In this document: positions 23,634-33,737 of the stretch, in pieces
Layout of the letters: the number at the start of each line of letters is the position of its first letter
How positions within the stretch are numbered: position 1 is the stretch's first letter
NCBI RefSeq assembly: GCF_000496075.1
Contig: NZ_AWXZ01000038.1
Location: 1-64,000, forward strand
Direction of reading: 5' to 3'
Source: Lutibaculum baratangense AMV1
GTDB taxonomy: Bacteria > Pseudomonadota > Alphaproteobacteria > Rhizobiales > Tepidamorphaceae
Length of the DNA: 64,000 nucleotides
Translations under genes and position numbers: made by a program
Notes under the pieces: model-generated
The model's input: the letters and a program-made list of their open reading frames with translations, nothing else
What the model was told of the DNA's origin: nothing
The model's database searches: none

Positions 23634-23969
23634 CCTGCCTCCGACCGGCCCGCCCCCGTCGGCCGCGCCACCGCCGCTGCTGCGGGCCTCACGAAACCGG
23701 CCGCGCCACCGCGGCTGGGAATCGCCACCGCCTCAGTGAATTAGGCGGTGACGTTAGACGTCGCCGCGAAGATCGGTCAACCTCCTTGCGGGCCGGAACT
23801 TGCGGCTTCCCGAGATTGACTCGGGTCGGCGAGGTGATATTGATCTGCCCGCTCGAACGGCAGACCTATTTCAGGCGCTGGCCGGCACGGTTTCCTTATG
23901 GGTCTGGGACGTCGACGCGGGCTCGACGGGCACGTGTCGCGCCGCGGCAGAGCGAAACTCTTCAAAGCG
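23634..23969. other. divergent promoter region of DUF4164-zapA and tkt
   Basis: This gap contains a hairpin CACCGCCT/AGGCGGTG (23726-23750) and should hold promoters for the division and glycolysis units. Between 23,770 and 23,960 in-frame codons precede tkt, but the sequence shows no gene features. I see no gene. Confidence 0.5.
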
Positions 23970-25985
23970 ATGACATCCACAATCGAACGGGTCGACCACA
24001 CCTCGATGGCGAACGCCATCCGCGCCCTTGCGATGGACGCGGTGGAGGCGGCCGGCTCCGGCCACCCCGGCATGCCCATGGGTGCGGCCGACATGGCGAC
24101 CGTCCTTTTCACCAAGGTGATGAAGTTCGACCCCAAGGAGCCGCATTGGCCAGACCGGGACCGCTTCGTCCTGTCGGCCGGCCACGGCTCGATGCTCCTC
24201 TACGCGCTCCTGCATCTCCTCGGCTACGAGGGCATGCCGATCGAGGAGATCAGGAACTTCCGCCAGTGGGGCTCGAAGACGCCCGGCCATCCGGAGGTCA
24301 ACCACACCCCCGGCGTCGAGACGACGACGGGTCCGCTCGGGCAGGGCCTCGCCACGGCGGTCGGCATGGCGATGGCCGAGCGGTCGCTCAACGCGACCTT
24401 CGGCGACGACATCGTCGACCACCACACCTACGTGATCGCGTCGGACGGCGACCTGATGGAGGGGATCAGCCACGAGGCGATCTCGCTCGCCGGGCACCTG
24501 AAGCTCAACCGGCTGATCGTCCTCTTCGACGACAACGAGATCTCGATCGACGGCCCGATCAGCCTGTCGGAGAGCGGCGACCAGATCGCCCGTTTCGAGG
24601 CGGCGGGCTGGGACACGGTCCGCGTCGACGGGCACGATCCCGACGCGATCCTCGACGCGCTCGAGGCGGCCAAGCGCAGCGACCGGCCGTCGCTGATCGC
24701 ATGCCGGACGATCATCGGCTACGGCGCACCGAAGAAGCAGGGGACGTCCGGCGCCCACGGCGCGGCGCTCGGCGCCGAGGAGATCGCCGCGACGCGCGAG
24801 GCGCTGGGCTGGCCCCACGAGCCCTTCGAGATCCCGACCGACATCCGCGACGCCTGGCGCATCGCCGGGCTGCGCTCCGGCCAGGCCCGCCGGGCGTGGG
24901 AGAAGAACCTCGCCGAGCTCGATCGCGAGGCTCGCGCGGAGTTCGAGCGGCGGATCCGCGGCGACGTGACGGTGGCCCTCGCGCCCGCCATCGCCGAGCA
25001 CAAGCGCCTTCTCGCCGAGACGAAGCCGAAGGTCGCGACCCGCAAGGCGTCGCAGGACGTGCTCGAGGCGATCAACCCCGTGCTGCCCGAGACGATCGGC
25101 GGCTCGGCCGACCTCACCGGCTCGAACAACACGAAGACGAAGGGGCTCGAGGTATACGACGCCGGGAACTATGGCGGCCGCTTCGTCCACTACGGCATCC
25201 GCGAGCACGGCATGGCCGCCGCGATGAACGGCATGGCGCTGCATGGCGGCGTCATCCCCTACAGCGGCACGTTCCTCGTGTTCTCGGACTACTGCCGGCC
25301 CGCCATCCGCCTCTCCGCGATCATGGCGCGCCGGGTGATCTACGTCCTCACCCACGATTCGATCGGCCTCGGCGAAGACGGGCCGACGCATCAGCCGGTC
25401 GAGCACCTCGCCGCCCTGCGGGCCATGCCGAACCTTCAGGTCTTCCGTCCCGCGGACGCGACCGAGACGGCGGAATGCTGGCAGCTCGCGCTCGAGACGA
25501 AGGACAGGCCCAGCGCGATCGCGCTGACCCGCCAGAACCTGCGGACGCTTCGGACGACCTACGAGGAGCAGAATCTCTGCGCTCGCGGCGCCTACGAGAT
25601 CGCGCCGGCGGCGGGGGACGCGCGGGTGACGATCTTCGCCTCGGGCTCCGAGGTCGAGATCGGCGTCGACGCCGCGAACGAGCTCCAGAAGCGGGGAATC
25701 GCGACACGAGTGGTCTCCGTACCCTCTTTCGAGCTGTTCTTCGCGCAGTCGAAGGAATATCAGAGGTCGCTGACCGAAGGTTGCGAAGTGCGTGTGGGCA
25801 TCGAGGCCGCCGTGGAGATGGGTTGGCGCCGGCTGATCGGCGAGGACGGCATCTTCATCGGCATGACGGATTTCGGGCAGAGCGCGCCCTACCAGACGCT
25901 CTACGAGAAGTTCGGCATCACGGCGCAGGCGGTCGTGGAGGCTGTCGAGGCGCGACTGTCGGAGAAGCGCTCGGAAGAGGAATGA
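23970..25985 (+). CDS. tkt: transketolase
   Basis: A 671-residue thiamine-diphosphate enzyme of the pentose phosphate pathway. The segments [17 protein letters not shown] (N-terminal), [13 protein letters not shown]-like [13 protein letters not shown] (ThDP-binding), and the pyrimidine-domain [19 protein letters not shown] are all present. I chose ATG 23970 (MTSTIERV) rather than 23898. It is the first gene of a tkt-gap-pgk-fba cluster. Confidence 0.97.
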   Translation: MTSTIERVDHTSMANAIRALAMDAVEAAGSGHPGMPMGAADMATVLFTKVMKFDPKEPHWPDRDRFVLSAGHGSMLLYALLHLLGYEGMPIEEIRNFRQWGSKTPGHPEVNHTPGVETTTGPLGQGLATAVGMAMAERSLNATFGDDIVDHHTYVIASDGDLMEGISHEAISLAGHLKLNRLIVLFDDNEISIDGPISLSESGDQIARFEAAGWDTVRVDGHDPDAILDALEAAKRSDRPSLIACRTIIGYGAPKKQGTSGAHGAALGAEEIAATREALGWPHEPFEIPTDIRDAWRIAGLRSGQARRAWEKNLAELDREARAEFERRIRGDVTVALAPAIAEHKRLLAETKPKVATRKASQDVLEAINPVLPETIGGSADLTGSNNTKTKGLEVYDAGNYGGRFVHYGIREHGMAAAMNGMALHGGVIPYSGTFLVFSDYCRPAIRLSAIMARRVIYVLTHDSIGLGEDGPTHQPVEHLAALRAMPNLQVFRPADATETAECWQLALETKDRPSAIALTRQNLRTLRTTYEEQNLCARGAYEIAPAAGDARVTIFASGSEVEIGVDAANELQKRGIATRVVSVPSFELFFAQSKEYQRSLTEGCEVRVGIEAAVEMGWRRLIGEDGIFIGMTDFGQSAPYQTLYEKFGITAQAVVEAVEARLSEKRSEEE

Positions 25986-26040
25986 AACGCGGGACCGGTG
26001 TCCGCGTTCATCACGCATCGTCGCAGGGAGAACAGGTATC

Positions 26041-27051
26041 ATGGCGGTTAAGGTAGCGATCAACGGCTTCGGGCGGATCGGCCGGCTCGTGCTCAGGGCC
26101 ATCGTTGAGTCCGGGCGCAACGACATCGAGGTCGTGGCCGTCAACGATCTGGGCCCCATCGAGACGAACGCCCACCTGCTGCGCTACGACAGCGTGCACG
26201 GCCGCTTCCCCCACGAGGTGACAGTGTCCGGCGACACGATGGACGCCGGCCGCGGGCCGATCAAGGTGACCTCGATCAAGGATCCCAGGGAGCTCCCGTG
26301 GGGCGAGCTCGGGGTCGACGTGGCGCTCGAGTGCACCGGCATCTTCACCGCCAAGGAGAAGGCGGCGCTGCACCTCGAGGCGGGTGCCAAGCGCGTCCTC
26401 GTCTCTGCTCCGGCCACCGGCGCCGACATCACCGTCGTCTACGGGGTCAACCATGACGACCTCAAGGCCGAGCACAAGGTCGTCTCGAACGCCTCGTGCA
26501 CGACGAACTGCCTCGCGCCGGTCGCCAAGGTCCTCAACGATGCGATCGGCATCGAGAAGGGCTTCATGACGACGATTCACTCCTACACCGGCGATCAGCC
26601 CGTGCTCGACACCCTGCACAAGGACCTCTACCGCGCCCGCGCCGCGGCCATGTCGATGATCCCCACCTCTACAGGTGCGGCGAAGGCGGTGGGCCTCGTG
26701 CTGCCCGAACTGAACGGCAAGCTTGACGGCGTCTCGATCCGCGTGCCGACCCCGAACGTCTCTGTGATCGACTTCAAGTTCGTGGCCAAGCGCGCCACGA
26801 CGGTCGAGGAGGTCAACGACGTGGTGAAGGGCGCCGCGCAGTCGAACCAGCTCAAGGGCATCCTCGCCTATATCGAGGATCCGCTCGTCTCCTCGGACCT
26901 CAACCACGACCCGGCCTCCTCGAGCTTCGCCGGACCGCAGACGAAGGTCATGGAGGGCAACCTCGTGCGGGTCATGTCCTGGTACGACAACGAGTGGGGC
27001 TTCTCGAACCGGATGGCCGACACGGCGGTCGCCATGGGCAAGCTCGGCTAG
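26041..27051 (+). CDS. gap: type I glyceraldehyde-3-phosphate dehydrogenase
   Basis: A 336-residue enzyme of glycolysis/gluconeogenesis. The NAD-binding start [14 protein letters not shown] and the catalytic motif [17 protein letters not shown] (Cys about 155) are intact; the C-terminus [11 protein letters not shown] is typical. It lies 55 bases after tkt and 15 bases before pgk on one strand. Confidence 0.97.
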   Translation: MAVKVAINGFGRIGRLVLRAIVESGRNDIEVVAVNDLGPIETNAHLLRYDSVHGRFPHEVTVSGDTMDAGRGPIKVTSIKDPRELPWGELGVDVALECTGIFTAKEKAALHLEAGAKRVLVSAPATGADITVVYGVNHDDLKAEHKVVSNASCTTNCLAPVAKVLNDAIGIEKGFMTTIHSYTGDQPVLDTLHKDLYRARAAAMSMIPTSTGAAKAVGLVLPELNGKLDGVSIRVPTPNVSVIDFKFVAKRATTVEEVNDVVKGAAQSNQLKGILAYIEDPLVSSDLNHDPASSSFAGPQTKVMEGNLVRVMSWYDNEWGFSNRMADTAVAMGKLG

Positions 27052-27066
27052 AGAGGCCTTGCCCCC

Positions 27067-28263
27067 ATGGACACGTTCCGCACCATCGACGATCTCGAAG
27101 TGGAGGGGCGGCGCGTGGTCCTGCGCGCCGACCTCAACGTGCCCGTCTCCGGCGGGCACGTGACGGACGCGACCCGAGTCGAGCGCGCCGCCGACACGAT
27201 CAAGGCCCTCGTCGCGCGCGGGGCCTCGGTGGTGGTGCTGTCTCATTTCGGCAGACCGAAGGGCAAGTTCGTCGGCGACATGTCGCTGGAGGTCGTCCTG
27301 CCCGCGCTCGAGAGCGCGGTGGGCCAGCCGGTGAAGTTCGTCCGCACCGACTGGACGGACGACGAGGCGGTGCGCGCGGCGCGGCTCCTCCAGCCGCGCG
27401 ACGTCATGCTGTGCGACAACACGCGCTTCCATCCGGGCGAGGAGAAGAACGACGAAGCCTTCGCTCGGACACTCGCGAGCCTCGGCGACTGTTTCGTGAA
27501 CGACGCGTTCTCCGCGGCCCATCGCGCGCACTCCTCGACGGAGGGGATAGCGCATCTCCTCCCGTCGGCGGCGGGTGTCACTATGGCGGCGGAGATCGAG
27601 GCGCTCGAGAGGGCGCTCGAGCGGCCGGAGCGGCCGGTGATGGCGATCGTCGGGGGAGCCAAGGTGTCGACGAAGATCGACCTCCTCGGAAACCTCGTGG
27701 AGAAGGTCGACGCGCTCGTCATCGGCGGCGGCATGGCGAACACCTTCCTCGCGGCCAACGGCCACCCGATCGGCAAGTCGCTGCACGAGGCCGACCGGCT
27801 CGACACGGCGCGGGAGATCGAGGCGAAAGCCAGCGAACGCGGCTGCGAGATCGTGCTGCCGGTGGATGTCGTGGCGGCCGGGGCATTCGAGGCGAACGCA
27901 CCTCACCGCGTGTGCCGGCTCGACGAGGTATCCGGCGAGGAGATGATCCTCGACATCGGCCCCGGCACGATCGACGCGCTGGAGAAGCGGCTCGCCGGCG
28001 TGAAGACGGTCGTCTGGAATGGTCCCTTCGGCGCGTTCGAACTCACCCCCTTCGACGCCGGCACCGTCGCCGTGGCGCGGCGCGTGGCGGCGCTCGCCAA
28101 GGCGGGAGACCTCGTGGCGGTCGCTGGCGGCGGCGACACGGTTGCCGCCCTGAACGCCGCGGGCGTCAGCGACGACTTCACCTTCGTGTCGACGGCCGGC
28201 GGGGCCTTCCTGGAATGGCTCGAGGGCAAGAGCTTGCCGGGCGTCGCCATTCTGAGAAAATGA
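27067..28263 (+). CDS. pgk: phosphoglycerate kinase
   Basis: A 398-residue monomeric kinase. VVLRADLNVPVSGGHVTDATR, SHFGRPKGK, NTRFHPGEEKND and VAGGGDTVAAL give the two-domain PGK fold with substrate and ATP sites. Start ATG 27067 is 15 bases after gap. It probably shares the tkt-gap promoter. Confidence 0.97.
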   Translation: MDTFRTIDDLEVEGRRVVLRADLNVPVSGGHVTDATRVERAADTIKALVARGASVVVLSHFGRPKGKFVGDMSLEVVLPALESAVGQPVKFVRTDWTDDEAVRAARLLQPRDVMLCDNTRFHPGEEKNDEAFARTLASLGDCFVNDAFSAAHRAHSSTEGIAHLLPSAAGVTMAAEIEALERALERPERPVMAIVGGAKVSTKIDLLGNLVEKVDALVIGGGMANTFLAANGHPIGKSLHEADRLDTAREIEAKASERGCEIVLPVDVVAAGAFEANAPHRVCRLDEVSGEEMILDIGPGTIDALEKRLAGVKTVVWNGPFGAFELTPFDAGTVAVARRVAALAKAGDLVAVAGGGDTVAALNAAGVSDDFTFVSTAGGAFLEWLEGKSLPGVAILRK

Positions 28264-28351
28264 GGCCGGTAGAGACGCGTTTGACATGCCGCCGTCTGCC
28301 TGGTTCGGCGACGGCACGGACGAACTTCAGGAAACGAGCGAGGATCAGGCG

Positions 28352-29383
28352 ATGAGCGAGAAGCTCTCCGACATTGCACAGGCCATGGTGGCGGACGGCA
28401 AGGGCATTCTGGCCGCCGACGAGAGCACCGGCACCATCAAGAAGCGTTTCGACTCGATCAGCCTGGAGTCGACGGAAACCGCGCGGCGCGACTATCGCGA
28501 GATGCTGTTCGGCGCCGACGAGGCGATGTCGAACTACATCTCCGGCGTGATCCTGTTCGACGAGACGATCCGCCAGAAGGCGGCCGACGGCACGCCCCTC
28601 GTCGAGATGATCAGGAAAGCCGGCGCCATCCCCGGCATCAAGGTCGATGCCGGCGCGAAGGACATGGCGCTGTTCCCCGGCGAGAAGGTGACCGAAGGCC
28701 TCGACGGCCTCGGCGGCCGCCTGAAGGAATACCACGAGCTCGGCGCCCGCTTCGCGAAGTGGCGCGCCGTCGTCGATATCGCCGACGGGCTGCCGAGCTT
28801 CGGCGCCATCCATGCCAATGCGCACGCGCTGGCCCGCTACGCGGCGCTCTGCCAGGTCAACGGCATCGTGCCGATCGTCGAGCCGGAGGTCCTCATGGAC
28901 GGTCCGGTGGCCTCTCACGACATCGACCGCTGCTACGCAGTGACCGAGTTCACGCTGAAGGAGGTCTTCCAGGAGCTCTACTACGCGAAGGTCGACCTCG
29001 AAGGCATGATCCTCAAGCCGAACATGGTCATTGCCGGCAAGAATGCCTCCGCGCAGGCGAGCCCGGAGGAGGTTGCCGAGAAGACGCTGAAGGTCCTCAA
29101 GGCCTGCGTCCCGCCCGCCGTGCCGGGCATCGCCTTCCTCTCCGGCGGCCAGTCCGACGAGCAGGCGACGCACCATCTGTCGCTGATGAACGCCGCCGGC
29201 CCCCTCCCCTGGAAGCTGACCTTCTCATACGGCCGGGCTCTGCAGGCAGCCGCACTGAAGGCGTGGGGCGGCAAGGCGGAGAACGTCGACGCCGCACGGA
29301 AGGCGTTCACCCATCGCGCCAAGATGAACGGCCTCGCGGCGAAGGGCGGCTACAGCAGCGAGCTCGAGCAGCAGGCTGCGTGA
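28352..29383 (+). CDS. class I fructose-bisphosphate aldolase
   Basis: A 343-residue Schiff-base aldolase: KGILAADESTGTIKKRF at the start, IVEPEVLMDG and LKPNMVIAGK (lysine that forms the Schiff base), then FLSGGQSDEQATHHL. It carries none of the class II zinc-binding sites. ATG 28352 is selected from the conserved MSEKLSDIAQAM start. It follows pgk by 88 bases and completes the glycolytic cluster. Confidence 0.96.
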   Translation: MSEKLSDIAQAMVADGKGILAADESTGTIKKRFDSISLESTETARRDYREMLFGADEAMSNYISGVILFDETIRQKAADGTPLVEMIRKAGAIPGIKVDAGAKDMALFPGEKVTEGLDGLGGRLKEYHELGARFAKWRAVVDIADGLPSFGAIHANAHALARYAALCQVNGIVPIVEPEVLMDGPVASHDIDRCYAVTEFTLKEVFQELYYAKVDLEGMILKPNMVIAGKNASAQASPEEVAEKTLKVLKACVPPAVPGIAFLSGGQSDEQATHHLSLMNAAGPLPWKLTFSYGRALQAAALKAWGGKAENVDAARKAFTHRAKMNGLAAKGGYSSELEQQAA

Positions 29384-29518
29384 GTTCGGGACGGCGATGT
29401 GCAGAGGATCCGGTCGGCAGGCGACGCGAGCTTCGTTGACCGGATTTCAACCTTTTGCCCCATTCCGTGATTAGATGTGGCACGTTGAACACGCATCCCA
29501 TTACGGAAGTGATAGCCG

Positions 29519-30151
29519 ATGAATGACGCGGCGACGCGGCTGGTGCTCGTCACGCCTCGACAGTTCGACCCGCAGACCTTCGCGCCCCGCCTGGCGGCGG
29601 CCCTGAAGAGCGCGGACGTGGCGGCCGTCATACTCGACCTCGACACCGAAGATACGCAGGCCTGGCGCACGGCAGCCGAGGTGTTGCGACCGCTCGCCCA
29701 CGAGGCGGGCGCTCCGCTTCTTCTTCGCAGCCGCGCCGATCTCGTGCGAGAGCTCGGGGTGGACGGGGTGCATGTCAGCGGCGACGCGAAGGCGGTCGCG
29801 GCGGCCGGGAAGGCGCTCAAGCCCGACCTGATCGTCGGCGCCGGCGACTGCACGATGCGGCACGCGGCGATGACCATCGGCGAGACATCGCCCGACTATG
29901 TCTTCCTCGGCCGCCTCGGCCCGGAGGATGTCGGGGCTGCGCCCTCCCTCGTCGAGTGGTGGATCGAGCTCTTCGAGGTGCCGTGTGTGGCCATGGCGGC
30001 GGAGGACTGGGGCGACGTCGACCGGCTCGTGAGAGCCAAGGCCGACTTTATCGCCCTGCGCGATCTCGTATGGGCCGATGCGAAGGGGCCGGAGGCAGCG
30101 CTCGAGCGCGCTCGGGCCCTCATGCCCGGGCAGCGCGTCTCCGCTGCATGA
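29519..30151 (+). CDS. ThiE-like protein, active site incomplete
   Basis: A 210-residue TIM-barrel resembling thiamine-phosphate synthase: GVDGVHVSGDAKAVAAAG and PDYVFLGRLGPEDVGAAP match the phosphate-binding parts, but the usual QLR-x-K pyrimidine-binding motif near the N-terminus is replaced by AAVILDLDTED and the GIS-x-H motif is not evident. It lies in the glycolytic region and overlaps the next gene by four bases. True thiamine synthesis by this protein is doubtful. Confidence 0.65.
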   Translation: MNDAATRLVLVTPRQFDPQTFAPRLAAALKSADVAAVILDLDTEDTQAWRTAAEVLRPLAHEAGAPLLLRSRADLVRELGVDGVHVSGDAKAVAAAGKALKPDLIVGAGDCTMRHAAMTIGETSPDYVFLGRLGPEDVGAAPSLVEWWIELFEVPCVAMAAEDWGDVDRLVRAKADFIALRDLVWADAKGPEAALERARALMPGQRVSAA

Positions 30152-31083
30152 ATCCGTGGCTCAAGACCGTGTTCGCCGCGGCCGGAGCGGGCGCGCTTCT
30201 CGCCGCACCCGCGATGGCCGAGAAGGTGGCGGACGTGCCCTATGCCGCCTACCAGCGCGGCCAGTATCTCACCGCCTTCCGCGAGGCGCTCGAGAGCGCG
30301 CAGAAGGGCAATGCGGCCGCGCAGACCCTGCTCGGCGAGCTCTACTGGCGCGGCCTCGGCATCCCGCGGGACAGGAGCCAGGCCGTCTGGTGGTACAGCC
30401 AGGCCGCCGTGGCGGGCAACCGTGAGGCGCAGTTCGCCCTGGGTCTTGCGCTCGTTCGGGGCGAAGGCACGACGAAGGACAAGAAGAAGGGCGCCGGCTG
30501 GTTCGAAGCCGCCGCCGCGAAGGGGCATGTGGAGGCGCATTACAACCTCGCCCTGCTCTACCTCGAAGGCGACGTGAGGCCGCACGACGTCAAGAAGGCC
30601 GCGGAACTGTTCGAATTCGCGGCCGAGCGCAAGCATCCCGAGTCGGAATACAATCTTGCGCAGCTTTATGCAGCCGGATCCGGGGTCGGGCGCGACCTCG
30701 CGAAGGCCGCCGAACTTATGCAGCGCGCCGCCGAGCAGAACCTGCCGATCGCGGAAGTCGAGTACGGACTCATGCTTTTTCGCGGTGAGGGCGTCCCCGC
30801 CGACGAGGAGCGCGCCGCGGCGATCTTCAGGAGCGCCGCCGAGCGCGGCAACCCCGTCGCGCAGAACCGGCTCGCCCGCCTCTACGCGGAAGGGCGCGGC
30901 GTCGAGCGCGATCCGGTCGAAGCCGTGAAGTGGCACTACCTCGCCCGCGACAACGGGGCGAGCGATCCCTGGCTCGACGCCTTCGCGGCCTCGCTCGACG
31001 ACGAGGTCCGTCGCGACGCACAGGAGCGGGCCGGCAACTGGTTCAACGGCCTGATCGGCGGGCTCGCCGGCGTCGGCTTCTGA
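30148..31083 (+). CDS. secreted SEL1-repeat protein
   Basis: A 311-residue protein with a signal peptide (WLKTVFAAAGAGALLAAPAMA) followed by about seven SEL1-type TPR repeats (AAQTLLGELYWRGLGI, AQFALGLALVRGEG and so on). Such solenoids mediate protein contacts in the periplasm or envelope. Its ATG overlaps the ThiE-like stop (ATGA), so translation is coupled. Confidence 0.85.
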   Translation: MNPWLKTVFAAAGAGALLAAPAMAEKVADVPYAAYQRGQYLTAFREALESAQKGNAAAQTLLGELYWRGLGIPRDRSQAVWWYSQAAVAGNREAQFALGLALVRGEGTTKDKKKGAGWFEAAAAKGHVEAHYNLALLYLEGDVRPHDVKKAAELFEFAAERKHPESEYNLAQLYAAGSGVGRDLAKAAELMQRAAEQNLPIAEVEYGLMLFRGEGVPADEERAAAIFRSAAERGNPVAQNRLARLYAEGRGVERDPVEAVKWHYLARDNGASDPWLDAFAASLDDEVRRDAQERAGNWFNGLIGGLAGVGF

Positions 31084-31219
31084 CCGGGCGGCTTGACCTC
31101 GAGGCGTTTGGCCTGCAAATCCCACCGTGGATCGGGCGCGCCCGCGCGGCGCGGCCCGCCGGCGGAGGCGGCCACCGGCGGCACCTTCGACGAACGCCCT
31201 CAGAGACAGAATTGCAAAG

Positions 31220-31783
31220 ATGAAGATCAACGGTAACGAAATCCGGCCAGGCAACGTGATCGAGCACGACGGCGGGCTGTGGGTCGCGGTGAAGACGCAG
31301 GCCGTGAAGCCCGGCAAGGGCGGCGCGTTCAACCAGGTCGAGCTCAAGAACCTGATCAACGGGACGAAGCTCAACGAGCGGTTCCGCGCCTCCGAGACCG
31401 TCGAGCGCGTGCGCCTCGACCAGAAGGACTTCCAGTTCCTCTACGCCGAGGGCGAGAACCTCGTCTTCATGGATTCCGACACCTACGAGCAGCTCGAGCT
31501 CGCGAGGGACTGGGTCGGCGAGCGCGCCGCCTTCCTGCAGGATGGCATGGTCGTCACGGTCGAGATGTACGAAGGCAGGCCGATCGGCATCAGCCTTCCG
31601 CAGCAGGTGACGCTCGGCGTCGCCGAGGCGGACCCGGTCGTGAAGGGTCAGACGGCCGCATCCTCCTACAAGCCCGCCGTGCTCGAGAACGGCGTGCGCA
31701 TCCTCGTTCCGCCGTTCGTCGAATCGGGTGAGCGCGTGGTGGTCGACACCGAGGAACTCACCTACGTCCGCCGCGCGGACTGA
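31220..31783 (+). CDS. efp: elongation factor P
   Basis: A 187-residue three-domain factor that relieves ribosome stalling at polyproline. The KPGKGGAF loop with Lys33 is the site of beta-lysylation, followed by an OB-fold C-terminus ([19 protein letters not shown]). ATG 31220 follows AAAG; upstream in-frame codons are not plausible. It lies 137 bases after the SEL1 gene. Confidence 0.96.
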   Translation: MKINGNEIRPGNVIEHDGGLWVAVKTQAVKPGKGGAFNQVELKNLINGTKLNERFRASETVERVRLDQKDFQFLYAEGENLVFMDSDTYEQLELARDWVGERAAFLQDGMVVTVEMYEGRPIGISLPQQVTLGVAEADPVVKGQTAASSYKPAVLENGVRILVPPFVESGERVVVDTEELTYVRRAD

Positions 31784-31801
31784 CACGAAAAAAAGAGCAT
31801 C

Positions 31802-32608
31802 ATGCCCCGTTCCGCACTCATGAACGTCATGGTCGGCGCCGCGCTGAAGGCCGGCCGCGGCCTTGCGCGCGATTTCGGCGAGGTGGCGAACCTCCAGGTT
31901 TCCATGAAGGGGCCCGGCGACTTCGTCTCGCAGGCCGACCTCAAGGCCGAGACGGCGCTGCGCAAGGAGCTCGAGCGCGTGCGGCCGGGCTACGGCTTCC
32001 TGATGGAGGAGTCGGGCGACTCGCCCGGCACCGACCCGCTCCACCGCTGGATCGTCGACCCGCTCGACGGCACGACGAACTTCCTGCACTCGATCCCGAT
32101 CTTCGCGATCTCCATCGCCCTCGAGCGGCAGGGCGAGATCGTCGCGGGCGTCATCTACAATCCCGTCATGGACGAGCTCTTCACCGCCGAGCGCGGCTCC
32201 GGCGCCTTCCTGAACGACCGGCGGATCCGCGTGGCGCAGCGCCGCGAGCTCGGCCAGTCCGTCGTCACCTGCGGCATTCCGCATCAGGGGCGCGGCCACC
32301 GCGGCCAGTTCGTCGCCGACGTGACGCCGATGATGACGCACACGGCCGGCGTGAGGCGCACAGGGTCAGCTGCCCTCGACCTCGCCTGGGTCGCGGCCGG
32401 GCGGTTCGACGCCTTCTTCGAGCGCGGCCTCAGCTACTGGGACTTCGCGGCGGGCATGCTTATCGTGACGGAGGCCGGCGGCTACGCCACCGACATCTCC
32501 GGCAGCGGCTCGCCCGTGAAGACGGGCAACGTGCTCGCGTCGAACCCGGAGCTCCACCCGCAGCTCGCCCAGGCGCTGAACGCCGCGAAAGCGCCGGCTT
32601 CGGCCTAA
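31802..32608 (+). CDS. suhB: inositol-monophosphatase family protein (SuhB-like)
   Basis: A 268-residue Mg-dependent phosphatase. The IMPase motifs are MEESG, IVDPLDGTTNFLHSIP and SYWDFAAGMLIVTEAGG. The family acts on inositol monophosphate or related sugar phosphates, and SuhB also joins rRNA antitermination in some bacteria. It starts 18 bases after efp. The gene symbol reflects family similarity rather than proven function. Confidence 0.85.
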   Translation: MPRSALMNVMVGAALKAGRGLARDFGEVANLQVSMKGPGDFVSQADLKAETALRKELERVRPGYGFLMEESGDSPGTDPLHRWIVDPLDGTTNFLHSIPIFAISIALERQGEIVAGVIYNPVMDELFTAERGSGAFLNDRRIRVAQRRELGQSVVTCGIPHQGRGHRGQFVADVTPMMTHTAGVRRTGSAALDLAWVAAGRFDAFFERGLSYWDFAAGMLIVTEAGGYATDISGSGSPVKTGNVLASNPELHPQLAQALNAAKAPASA

Positions 32609-32699
32609 GCTTTGGACATGAACCCGCCGCACGGTTAGTTTGGACGCGACGAACGGGCCCGGCGGCGGGCCGCCTTCGCACCCGGATTTCAGGCAGACG

Positions 32700-33725
32700 A
32701 TGGCCCGCAAGCAGGACCCACACAAGCTTTCCAGCCCGCGCCAGTTCCTGTGGCCGATGCTGGTGTTCCTCATTCTGGGTGCGTTCCTCGCGGCCATTCT
32801 GTGGGAGCAGATCTACGTCGCGTTCCAGTCGAACCCCGGCCTGAACGCGCTCATCCTGTTCGTCCTCGCGGTCGGCATCGCCATGTCGATCAACCAGGTC
32901 TTCCGGCTGTTCCGCGAGGTCGCCTGGGTCAACGACTTCCGCCTCGCCGACCCGGGCCTCGAGGTCAGCCAACCGCCGATCCTGCTCGCCCCGATGGCAG
33001 CGCTCCTGCGCGACCGCGTCGGCCGCATGTCGATCTCGTCGCAGACCCTGCGCTCGATCCTCGATTCGATCGCGATGCGTCTCGACGAGTCGCGCGAGCT
33101 CCTGCGCTACATGACGGGCCTTCTCGTCTTCCTGGGCCTCCTCGGCACGTTCTGGGGCCTCCTGCAGACGGTGAGCTCGGTCGCGAGCACGATCCAGTCG
33201 CTGAATGTCGGCGCGGCCGACGCCGCCGTCATCTTCGAGGACCTGAAGACGGGCCTGCAGGCCCCGCTGACGGGCATGGGCACGGCGTTCTCGTCCTCGC
33301 TCTTCGGCCTCGCCGGCTCGCTCGTCCTCGGCTTCCTCGACCTGCAGGCCGGCCGCGCGCAGAACCGCTTCTACAACGAGCTCGAGGACTGGCTGTCCTC
33401 CGTCACCGACCTGTCGGGCGAGATCAGGCCCGTCGAGACGAAGCAGATCGAGGCGCTCGAGGCGGCAGCGCCCGCACCCGGCCTCGCCGAGATCCGCACG
33501 AGCCTCGAACACATCAACCACGCGCTCTCGGAGGGCGGATCGAACCGCGCCGCCACCGCCGCGATGGCCGACCTCGCCGAAGGCATCCAGGGCCTCGTCC
33601 AGCACATGCGATCGGAGCAGAAGCTGATCCGCGAGTGGGTGGAGTCGCAGGCCGACCGCCAGAACGAGATCCGCGACCTGCTCACCCGGCTGACGGACCA
33701 GAAGCAGGAACGCGAGAAGGTTTGA
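32700..33725 (+). CDS. MotA/TolQ/ExbB-family proton channel component
   Basis: A 341-residue membrane protein with helices at about 22-42, 54-70 and 142-162. The segment FLGLLGTFWGLLQTVSSVAS is the typical MotA/ExbB channel region, followed by a membrane segment at about 199-214 and a cytoplasmic tail. It pairs with the OmpA/MotB-like gene 12 bases downstream. I chose ATG 32700 over TTG 32640 because the upstream region has a weak site only. Such pairs energise outer-membrane or peptidoglycan functions; the specific task is unknown. Confidence 0.85.
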   Translation: MARKQDPHKLSSPRQFLWPMLVFLILGAFLAAILWEQIYVAFQSNPGLNALILFVLAVGIAMSINQVFRLFREVAWVNDFRLADPGLEVSQPPILLAPMAALLRDRVGRMSISSQTLRSILDSIAMRLDESRELLRYMTGLLVFLGLLGTFWGLLQTVSSVASTIQSLNVGAADAAVIFEDLKTGLQAPLTGMGTAFSSSLFGLAGSLVLGFLDLQAGRAQNRFYNELEDWLSSVTDLSGEIRPVETKQIEALEAAAPAPGLAEIRTSLEHINHALSEGGSNRAATAAMADLAEGIQGLVQHMRSEQKLIREWVESQADRQNEIRDLLTRLTDQKQEREKV

Positions 33726-33737
33726 GGATCTAGGGCC

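Noticed and set aside
23871-28317. Long open frames (over 750 codons) antisense to tkt, gap and pgk
   Set aside because: Shadow frames of strongly conserved glycolytic genes, with no recognisable domain.
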